Source of the DNA: Parasedimentitalea marina
GTDB taxonomy: Bacteria > Pseudomonadota > Alphaproteobacteria > Rhodobacterales > Rhodobacteraceae
DNA: 64,000 nucleotides
Assembly (NCBI RefSeq): GCF_004006175.1
Contig: NZ_CP033219.1
Coordinates: 3,286,001-3,350,000 of the forward strand
Direction of reading: 5' to 3'
A model generated the notes under the pieces. That model did no database searches, was not told where the DNA came from, and saw nothing but the letters and a program-made list of their open reading frames with translations. The position numbers and the translations under genes are program-made. Shown here in pieces: positions 58,361 through 64,000 of this stretch (position 1 is the stretch's first letter; each line of letters opens with the position of its first letter).

Positions 58361-58376
58361 GTTTACCTTGGTAAAC
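58361..58376. promoter_or_regulatory. 16-bp palindrome upstream of the lpxR-like gene
   Basis: GTTTACC-TT-GGTAAAC, perfect 7-bp arms, 34 bp upstream of the lpxR-like start. It looks like an operator for a dimeric repressor. The rest of the 58328-58635 gap shows nothing else convincing. Confidence 0.5.
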
Positions 58377-58635
58377 GCCGTGTCCGCGCAGAGCTAGTGC
58401 AGCAAGGTCACACACCAAAGGAATACACTGAAACGCTGGCCAAGTTTCGCCCCAGTTTCGCCATAGTCTGAGCCTGATGACAGTGCGCTGTGGTTCAGGG
58501 AACGACGGTTCTTACCCTACAAATCGGGACCACCAAACAATCTCGTGAGGCAGCAACCAAGATGGTTGTATCTAAGACAAATCCCCCCCTACACTTGGGA
58601 CACGTTTATCTGTCTCTGGGAATATTTGCTGCCCG

Positions 58636-59400
58636 ATGATGTTCATTGCCGACAACCAGCTACTGCTGATCGCGATGTGTTTTACCTTGGGCTGTGTCGG
58701 TACCGGTTTTTTGTTCCGCCACCCAGCCGGTCACCAGGCTTGGAAAATCGCCGATCTTGTCTGGGTGGCGCTTGGGGGTTTTGGGGCATTGGTGGCGGTG
58801 ATCTCGGGCATTTACACCACCGACAGCTCGCGACTAGAGCGCCAGATAGACATCGCCTTTGCTGCAACAGCTGCTTTCGACCGCGACGCCGCCCGTTTTC
58901 GTCTGCGGTTCTGCGACCCGGCATATGATGCCGACATTTCTGTGCTCTGTGACAAGATCGAATTCCTGTCGGCCTCGACTGCGGGCAATGCGGATCTGCC
59001 ACTGTTTCTGGCCGTCACTGACGAAGTCGCCCCCCTGCGCAGTCTTTCGTTTTTACTGGGCGGGCATGATGATATGGACGAAATGCAAGAAATGGCCGCC
59101 AAGGCCGATGCTTTTGACCCCGCAGCCTTTATCGTTTTCACCACATTGGATGAAGTGACCCAGGCCTCTGTCGACAACATGCGCCGCAAGGTCCCCGCCA
59201 TCGCCGGCGACTTCCTGATACTTGCGCGAACCTATGACGACTTGATCGCCCATGTCTCCCAATTGAAAAGCGAATGGGAAGTCCTGCAGGACAATATCCA
59301 GATCCTGATCTTGCAAATCCTTGCTCTCTGCCTGGTTAGCTTTGCTGCACCCTTTCGGTTGGGAAAATCCCTGGTAGAGCTACACCTCTTTAATCGCTAG
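58636..59400 (+). CDS. Membrane protein, unknown function
   Basis: A 254-residue protein with two N-terminal hydrophobic helices (about 7-28 and 40-62), a soluble middle of about 160 residues, and a C-terminal helix (about 224-244, ILILQILALCLVSFAAPFRL). The middle contains two Cys (FRLRFCDPAYDADISVLCDK) and an acidic GGHDDMDEMQEM segment. No family is recognised. It sits alone between divergent and convergent genes. Confidence 0.65.
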   Translation: MMFIADNQLLLIAMCFTLGCVGTGFLFRHPAGHQAWKIADLVWVALGGFGALVAVISGIYTTDSSRLERQIDIAFAATAAFDRDAARFRLRFCDPAYDADISVLCDKIEFLSASTAGNADLPLFLAVTDEVAPLRSLSFLLGGHDDMDEMQEMAAKADAFDPAAFIVFTTLDEVTQASVDNMRRKVPAIAGDFLILARTYDDLIAHVSQLKSEWEVLQDNIQILILQILALCLVSFAAPFRLGKSLVELHLFNR

Positions 59401-59487
59401 GCCGACACAGATGAAGGACCAGCAAGCCCAAATTCACCTCTCACAACACCTGCAGCACATGCAACCAAGCTGACAATCCTGCCGACG

Positions 59488-60045
59488 TTATCCTCGATCT
59501 CTGTCCTCGAATTCAGCCAACGTGTACCGGGGAGTGATATGCTGCGGGCAATTCCAGTCGAAGGCTTCGATGGCAATCATGAGCCCCCGTTCAACCCGCG
59601 CCCTGTAGGTGTTTTCCGGTGCCAGCGTCTGAAGAAGACTATCTTCAGCAGGTGTAATTACACGGGCACGTCCCAGCAATTTGAGCCGCGTCTTATTCGC
59701 GTAGTCCATAAAGAACAGGGACACCCGGTCCTCATTTTTCAGATTTCCCACGCTGATGTATTGCCGATTGCCCCGATAGTCCGCAAAGCCAAGCCTGTTC
59801 TCGTCCAGGATTTTGACAAACCCAACCGGGCCGCCCCGATGCTGAACATAGGGCCATCCGGTTTCGCCAATCGTTGCCATGTAAAAACTATCACGCGCGG
59901 CGATGAACTGGGCCTCGTTAGGGCCAAGGGCGTTGTTATAGTCGACACCTGCCTCCATTCGTGCATAGGCAGTACGGGTGCCTTCGGTTGACTGGATTTC
60001 TTTGACGGTATCGGTAAAGGCCAACTCTGCGAATTTATGTCCCAT
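59488..60045 (-). CDS. Pyridoxamine 5'-phosphate oxidase-like flavoprotein
   Basis: A 185-residue split-barrel flavin protein of the PNPOx-like family. ARDSFYMATIGETGWPYVQH near residue 50 and DYRGNRQYISVGNL near 92 are typical of FMN-binding members; it is not PdxH itself. It likely reduces or oxidises a small substrate. A textbook AGGAGG ribosome site precedes the start. Last gene of a three-gene unit below a divergent LysR regulator. Confidence 0.87.
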   Translation of the reverse strand: MGHKFAELAFTDTVKEIQSTEGTRTAYARMEAGVDYNNALGPNEAQFIAARDSFYMATIGETGWPYVQHRGGPVGFVKILDENRLGFADYRGNRQYISVGNLKNEDRVSLFFMDYANKTRLKLLGRARVITPAEDSLLQTLAPENTYRARVERGLMIAIEAFDWNCPQHITPRYTLAEFEDRDRG

Positions 60046-60070
60046 TTTCGGACCTCCTAATGTTTGGATT

Positions 60071-60538
60071 TCAAAGGCCCAGATCAGTCAGGCTTGGATG
60101 ATTGGCTGGCCGTGGACCCTGTGGCCATAGAAACAGGCGATCCTCTGCTGAGATAGCCAGATCGTTAATGCTGGCGTGACGGGTCAGCATTAATCCATCT
60201 GGGTCGAACTCCCAATTTTCATTACCAAATGACCGGAACCACGCTCCTCTATGGTCGCGCCATTCATAGGCAAATCTGACGGCAATTCGGTTCTCGTGGT
60301 AAGCCCAAAGCTCCTTAATCAGGCGGTACTCCACTTCCCTGATCCACTTTTGGGTCAGGAACTCACGAATTTCACGCCTGCCTGTGGGAAAATCAGACCG
60401 GTTTCTCCACTTGCTATCTTCTGTGTAGGCCAGTGACACTTTTTCAGGATTTCTTGAGTTCCAGCCATCTTCGGCCATTCGAACTTTTTGGATCGCGGTT
60501 TCTCTGGTGAAAGGTGGCACAGGTAAACGTAGGGACAT
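60071..60538 (-). CDS. DUF1348 (NTF2-like) family protein
   Basis: A 155-residue protein of the DUF1348 family with an NTF2-like cone fold. The N-terminal [20 protein letters not shown], then [16 protein letters not shown] and [20 protein letters not shown] are characteristic. The fold often holds small hydrophobic ligands; no reaction is assigned. GGAGG precedes the start. Middle gene of the cluster, with gaps of 56 bp and 25 bp to its neighbours. Confidence 0.9.
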   Translation of the reverse strand: MSLRLPVPPFTRETAIQKVRMAEDGWNSRNPEKVSLAYTEDSKWRNRSDFPTGRREIREFLTQKWIREVEYRLIKELWAYHENRIAVRFAYEWRDHRGAWFRSFGNENWEFDPDGLMLTRHASINDLAISAEDRLFLWPQGPRPANHPSLTDLGL

Positions 60539-60594
60539 GATGACCTCCAGTTATGACGGCGGTGCGGGGGGAATTTCCCCCGCACCGTGTTGGA

Positions 60595-61596
60595 TCAATT
60601 GGTCGGATTGTCAGCGAGAAAATTGCGGATCAGTTCGGCAACTTCGGGTCCGTGAGATTCCAGAATGAAGTGCCCCGCGTCGATGAGATGCGTTTCGGCA
60701 TTTGGCAAGTCTCGCAGATATGGCGCTGCCCCCTCAGCCGGGAAGATATGGTCGTTTTCGCCCCAGACGATCAGCGTAGGGGGCTGATGTGTGCGAAAGA
60801 ACTCTTGAAAGGCCGGGTATAATTCGACGTTGGTCCGGTAGTCATAGAACAGGTCCAGCTGAATGTCCTGATTTCCTGGACGGTCCAGATAGGCTTGGTC
60901 AAGCATCCAGGCATCGGGGCTGACCCGGCTGACATGGGTGTCGGGGACACCATGTGTGTACTGCCATTCGGTGGCCTCAACGTTCAAAAATGCACGCAAT
61001 GGTTCCCGGGTTTCAGTCGACGGTGCCGTCCAGTAACTGCGGAACCCATCCCAGAATTCAAGCAGACCTTCGTCATATGCATTGCCGTTTTGGATGATAA
61101 GGGCGTCAATGGCCTCGGGGTTCTTCAGGGCCAGACGATACCCCACTGGGGCTCCATAATCCATGACGTAGAGCGCGTAGGATTCTAGTTCCAGTGCGGT
61201 CGTAAACTGAGACATGAGCTCAGCATAATTGGCAAAAGAGTACTCAAAATCGCTGCGAGCGGGCATCGAGCTGCGGCCAAAGCCCGGGTAGTCAGGGGCG
61301 ATGACATGATAGTCGTCAGACAGCTCGGGGATCAGATCGCGGTACTGCTGCGACGACGTCGGGAAACCGTGCAACAAAAGCAAGGTTGGTGCATCTGCAT
61401 TGCCCGCTTCACGATAGAAAATGTCCTGCCCAGCAATTTCCACAGTGTTGTATTTGACAGCCGCTTCGCTGTGATCAGCAAAGGTGCCAGACACAGTCTC
61501 AGCGGCGGCAGGCGCAGTGGCAACTGCAAGATGGGCAGCAAGGCCCAGCGACATCAGGCCGGCATGCAAGAGCGGTTTAAGAGTGTTTGTGGTCAT
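60595..61596 (-). CDS. Exported epoxide hydrolase/haloalkane dehalogenase-like protein
   Basis: A 333-residue alpha/beta hydrolase with an N-terminal signal peptide (about residues 1-33, ending AAAE). The nucleophile is Asp in YVMDYGAPVGY, the pattern of epoxide hydrolases and haloalkane dehalogenases rather than Ser esterases; HGFPTSSQQYR is the oxyanion loop, and WGENDHIFP and DAGHFILE give the acid and base. It is probably periplasmic. First gene of the unit divergent from the LysR gene, so its substrate or product may be the inducer. Confidence 0.88.
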   Translation of the reverse strand: MTTNTLKPLLHAGLMSLGLAAHLAVATAPAAAETVSGTFADHSEAAVKYNTVEIAGQDIFYREAGNADAPTLLLLHGFPTSSQQYRDLIPELSDDYHVIAPDYPGFGRSSMPARSDFEYSFANYAELMSQFTTALELESYALYVMDYGAPVGYRLALKNPEAIDALIIQNGNAYDEGLLEFWDGFRSYWTAPSTETREPLRAFLNVEATEWQYTHGVPDTHVSRVSPDAWMLDQAYLDRPGNQDIQLDLFYDYRTNVELYPAFQEFFRTHQPPTLIVWGENDHIFPAEGAAPYLRDLPNAETHLIDAGHFILESHGPEVAELIRNFLADNPTN

Positions 61597-61685
61597 GGTC
61601 AGTGTCCTTCAATTATGAGCCGCTCGAGTGCGAGTTGGCCATTGCGGTGGATGAACACAGACATAAAGATCTTCCAGAAGTGAAA

Positions 61686-61707
61686 GAATTCCGATAATTG
61701 TGAATTC
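61686..61707. promoter_or_regulatory. Palindromic site in the divergent LysR region
   Basis: GAATTC at 61686-61691 and 61702-61707 separated by 10 bp (TTC-N10-GAA in the core), in the 132-bp region between the LysR gene and the hydrolase cluster. The arms and spacing fit the T-N11-A type site of LysR regulators. Confidence 0.5.
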
Positions 61708-61728
61708 ATTACTGCGAAAGGTGGAATA

Positions 61729-62658
61729 ATGGATCGCATCCTTCAGATGGAAGTTTTCGCCGCGATCATTGATGGCGGTAGTTTCGTTCAGGCCGCGCAG
61801 CGTCTTAGAATGTCACCACCTGCCGTGACCCGCGCGATGAACGCACTGGAGGAGCGGCTTGGCGTGCAGCTTTTGACCCGCTCCACGCGGCAACTCTCTT
61901 TGACAGATGCAGGCAGCAGGTTTCTGGAGTCTTCGCGGCGGCTGCTGTCAGAAATCGAAGATGCAGAAAAGCAGGCAGTTGGTGAAATTGGCATAGCGCA
62001 GGGCCATTTGACAATCTCCGCATCGGTAACCTTCAGTCGCATGATCGCAGCACCTATCACGCGGGCCTTTATTGCGGCGCATCCAAAAATTACCGTGTCG
62101 CTGATTGGGATGGATAGGGTGGCCAACATAGTGGAGGAAGGGATTGATATTGCGATCAGGATTGGGAACCCGCCGGACTCAAACTTGATGGCGAAACGGA
62201 TTGGGAACGTTCACCGCATGTTTGTTGCCAGTCCCGCCTACCTTCAGCGCCGCGGCTTACCAACCGAACCCGCCGATTTGAAACTGCATTCCATCATAGG
62301 GTTCACTGGGATCATGGCCAGTCACGACTGGCACTACAGGTCAGAAACCGCACGCGGCCATGTGGTGCTGCACCCTCGGTTTGAAGTAAACGATGCAGCC
62401 ACTGCCCTTGCAGCCGCAGTCGCAGGTGAAGGCATCACCATGGCGCTATCCTACATGGTCTCGGATCACTTGCGCACCGGCGAACTGGTACCAGTGCTGC
62501 CCGAATATCTACCACCGCCAGAGCAGGTGAACCTGATTTACCCTCAGAGCAAACTTATCGCCCCCAAGGTCCGTGCATTCCTAGATTTTTCCGCCGATCG
62601 ATTAAAAGCGGCCATAGGCACCGGTGTGATAGAGCATAAACGTGCACCTATGACGTAA
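61729..62658 (+). CDS. LysR family transcriptional regulator
   Basis: A 309-residue LysR-type regulator. The N-terminal winged helix (residues 1-60; FAAIIDGGSFVQAAQRLRMS) and the periplasmic-binding-protein-like effector domain from about 90 are intact. It most likely controls the divergent hydrolase / DUF1348 / flavoprotein cluster, from a palindrome in the shared intergenic region. An IS3 end begins 7 bp after its stop. An AAAGGTGG site precedes the start. Confidence 0.93.
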   Translation: MDRILQMEVFAAIIDGGSFVQAAQRLRMSPPAVTRAMNALEERLGVQLLTRSTRQLSLTDAGSRFLESSRRLLSEIEDAEKQAVGEIGIAQGHLTISASVTFSRMIAAPITRAFIAAHPKITVSLIGMDRVANIVEEGIDIAIRIGNPPDSNLMAKRIGNVHRMFVASPAYLQRRGLPTEPADLKLHSIIGFTGIMASHDWHYRSETARGHVVLHPRFEVNDAATALAAAVAGEGITMALSYMVSDHLRTGELVPVLPEYLPPPEQVNLIYPQSKLIAPKVRAFLDFSADRLKAAIGTGVIEHKRAPMT

Positions 62659-62664
62659 AAGTAA

Positions 62665-63008
62665 TGGACCTGTCGCGGTTTCGTGCCGCCCCGGGTGCTC
62701 GTTCAGGCGACTTTCCATTCGAAAGCCACTGGGGTTTTTCCAGCCCTACGCTGAGTGGCGGCATCAGAGCGGAATGAGCTCTGGAAGCTCCGGTTCGTTA
62801 GTGTGATTGATTATGCGGCTTGTTTTTGGTGTTTCAAGCGGCGGTTTTGGATTGTCAGTTTCTTGATCTTTACCCTTTCTCTGATGATGGCTTTGTCTCG
62901 CCCATAATAGACGTCAGCCGGAGTGACGTTGTTCAGGCTTTCATGGTAGCGTTCGTTGTTGCAGTAATCGACGAAGACCCCGATCTGGCGCTCGAGATTA
63001 CCGTGCAA
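62665..63008 (-). mobile_element. IS3-family insertion sequence remnant
   Basis: The minus-strand frame 62811-63008 encodes the C-terminus of an IS3-type integrase-core transposase: QIGVFVDYCNNERYHESLNN, then VTPADVYYGRDKAI and a basic tail NRRLKHQKQAA. Only about 65 of some 300 residues remain and the start is lost. A typical IS3 terminal stretch follows to a TGGACCTG end at 62665, next to the LysR stop. The left end and gene 3' end survive, the rest is gone, so the element is inactive. Confidence 0.78.
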
Positions 63009-63120
63009 TGGTAGCAGGGCTTCCAGGCGATAATATAGAGGCTGAAATCATTCAAACCCTCAGCGGCCAGAGGGACACCCCACAAAAATAGTGCGCAAGT
63101 GTCTGTGCATCTGTGCAGGT

Positions 63121-63642
63121 CTAGCTGCGGCCAGTGATTTTGTTCAACCAACCCCTTTTCTCCTCGCCTTCAGGAGAGGGCTCACTGTCGGAGGCCTCAG
63201 CCACAGGCGCCAAGGCCTCTTGAAGATTGGTAAAAAACTGATCCGCCATCTTTTTTGCAAAACCATCAATCAACCGACTACCCAGTTGGGCCAACTTCCC
63301 GCCGACCCTGGCCTCTACGTCATAGGCCAACAGAGTTCCGGTTTCACTGGCGCTCAGAGTAACCACAGCGCCACCCTTGGCAAAGCCAGCCGCGCCACCC
63401 TTACCCTCGCCCGCGATGGTCAGCTTCTCATTCTCGACCAAATCCGACAACGTCACCTGCCCCTTGAAGGTCGCTTTGACTGGCCCGACCTTTTGCGTAA
63501 CCGTGGCCTCAAATCCCTCTTCAGGCGAGCCGACCACTTCTTTGGCGCCAGGCACGCAGACCATAAGAACATCAGGATTAAGCAACGCCGCATAGACGGT
63601 AGCCGGATCGGCAGCGATCTCTTTGTGATCACTCATTTGCAT
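63121..63642 (-). CDS. CoxG-like SRPBCC family protein
   Basis: A 173-residue protein of the CoxG (CO dehydrogenase subunit G) group with the SRPBCC fold. HKEIAADPATVYAALLNPDVL at the start, then VPGAKEVVGSPEEGFEATV and the C-terminal helix GGKLAQLGSRLIDGFAKKMA are diagnostic. Members assist maturation or membrane docking of molybdenum hydroxylases; no cox genes are in the window, although they could lie beyond it. The ATG at 63642 has GGAAGG upstream. Confidence 0.87.
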   Translation of the reverse strand: MQMSDHKEIAADPATVYAALLNPDVLMVCVPGAKEVVGSPEEGFEATVTQKVGPVKATFKGQVTLSDLVENEKLTIAGEGKGGAAGFAKGGAVVTLSASETGTLLAYDVEARVGGKLAQLGSRLIDGFAKKMADQFFTNLQEALAPVAEASDSEPSPEGEEKRGWLNKITGRS

Positions 63643-63885
63643 GGTTAGTCCTTCCTGACGTTGCTCTTTTCCCACCTCTACTCGCAGCTCCTCCCGCCTG
63701 CCAAGTCTCGTACGACCAATTGGCAATAGCGGCTATGAAGTCACAACACAGCGCGTACATCCGCGCGGTGTTTTGTTGTTGGAGCCGACTGCCGTTGTTT
63801 TGTTGTCTGAGCTTTCAGTGGTTGGGTCCAAATGCAAACAGCCCCGCTGGAGCGGGGCGTAAGATGTGGTATCGTTGTTTTAAGT

Positions 63886-63939
63886 TGGTTGCGGGAGTAG
63901 GATTTGAACCTACGACCTTCAGGTTATGAGCCTGATGAG
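63886..63939 (-). tRNA. 3' fragment of an initiator tRNA-Met gene (CAT anticodon)
   Basis: On the minus strand the anticodon arm with CAT (around AGGCTCATAACCT), the variable region, the T arm (GGTTCAAATCC) and the acceptor 3' side with encoded CCA are intact and match initiator tRNA-Met. The D arm and the acceptor 5' half are absent; upstream sequence is unrelated. A tRNA 3' fragment of this kind is the usual mark of an attachment site left by an integrative element. Confidence 0.8.
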
Positions 63940-63953
63940 GTGAGACCGTTAAT

Positions 63954-63976
63954 CAAACAGTCCGGGGGACTGTTTG
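63954..63976. repeat. Perfect 10-bp inverted repeat beside the tRNA fragment
   Basis: CAAACAGTCC, 3-nt loop, GGACTGTTTG. It lies 15 bp from the tRNA fragment on the side where an integrated element would continue past the window. Confidence 0.6.
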
Positions 63977-64000
63977 TAGGTCGAACGGGCTGTTGCGATC

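Noticed and set aside
63720-63929. Open frame ending VAGVGFEPTTFRL.
   Set aside because: This C-terminal string is the well-known artefact of translating across a tRNA 3' end; here it covers the tRNA-Met fragment.

Overview
The window reads as chromosomal DNA of an alphaproteobacterium of the family Rhodobacteraceae, Roseobacter group. The evidence is the F1 ATP synthase operon atpHAGDC standing without the F0 genes, an Hsp20 gene overlapping a DUF1150 gene, a fused sulfate adenylyltransferase/APS kinase, a Hint-domain protein, an H-type lectin-like gene beside the ATP synthase genes, and short dispersed palindromic repeats of a kind common in these genomes. I cannot name the genus. Nearly all of it is core or near-core chromosome. 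Only the last 1.4 kb (an IS3 remnant and the 3' piece of an initiator tRNA-Met gene) and a few AT-richer genes at 11.5-12.5 kb and 16.3-19.3 kb look accessory.

Layout. 0-2.3 kb: a BlaI/BlaR1-like regulator and membrane protease pair, then an Lrp/AsnC regulator. 2.5-9.4 kb: thioredoxin reductase, a membrane-[2Fe-2S]-nucleotide cyclase fusion, Sat-CysC, and two family 10 (fucosyltransferase-like) glycosyltransferases. 9.4-16.3 kb: PhzF-like enzyme, small heat-shock protein with a heat-shock-type promoter, purEK, a lipase-like hydrolase and a DMT exporter. 16.3-19.3 kb: small secreted and DUF1127-like proteins, a signal peptidase fused to DUF805, and an unknown gene. 19.4-22.3 kb: groESL with a CIRCE operator and a DUF2161 nuclease-fold protein. 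22.4-30.3 kb: TraB/GumN protein, Mn-dependent pyrophosphatase, ankyrin protein, HAD phosphatase, MaoC hydratase, ribF, YcgN, threonine aldolase. 30.4-40.5 kb: hydrolase and DsbA-like isomerase, prs, H-type lectin-like protein, atpHAGDC, a methyltransferase and glyoxalase II. 40.7-50.4 kb: clpA, an M23 peptidase, a MotA/ExbB-like plus giant MotB/OmpA-like pair, a ChaC-like cyclotransferase, DUF2125 and an extensin-family protein. 50.4-55.2 kb: tyrosine and histidine biosynthesis enzymes, a class V PLP enzyme with a divergent Lrp regulator, and a secreted protein. 55.3-62.7 kb: rpsD, Hint protein, LpxR-like outer-membrane deacylase, an unknown membrane protein, and a three-gene enzyme cluster divergent from a LysR regulator. 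62.7-64 kb: IS3 remnant, CoxG-like protein and a tRNA 3' fragment.

The most interesting system is the ion-channel pair at 43965-47576. A four-helix ExbB/MotA-like channel with a long cytoplasmic tail is encoded 3 bp upstream of an 805-residue MotB-like partner. That partner keeps the membrane Asp and the peptidoglycan-binding OmpA domain but places several hundred residues of predicted coiled coil between them. It resembles ZorA/ZorB and flagellar stator architecture without being either. Other items of note are the redox-domain cyclase, the DUF805-signal peptidase fusion, the REPIN-like paired repeats, a gene decayed to its 3' end and terminator, a hairpin that hides a Shine-Dalgarno sequence, and the tRNA fragment suggesting an integration boundary at the right edge.
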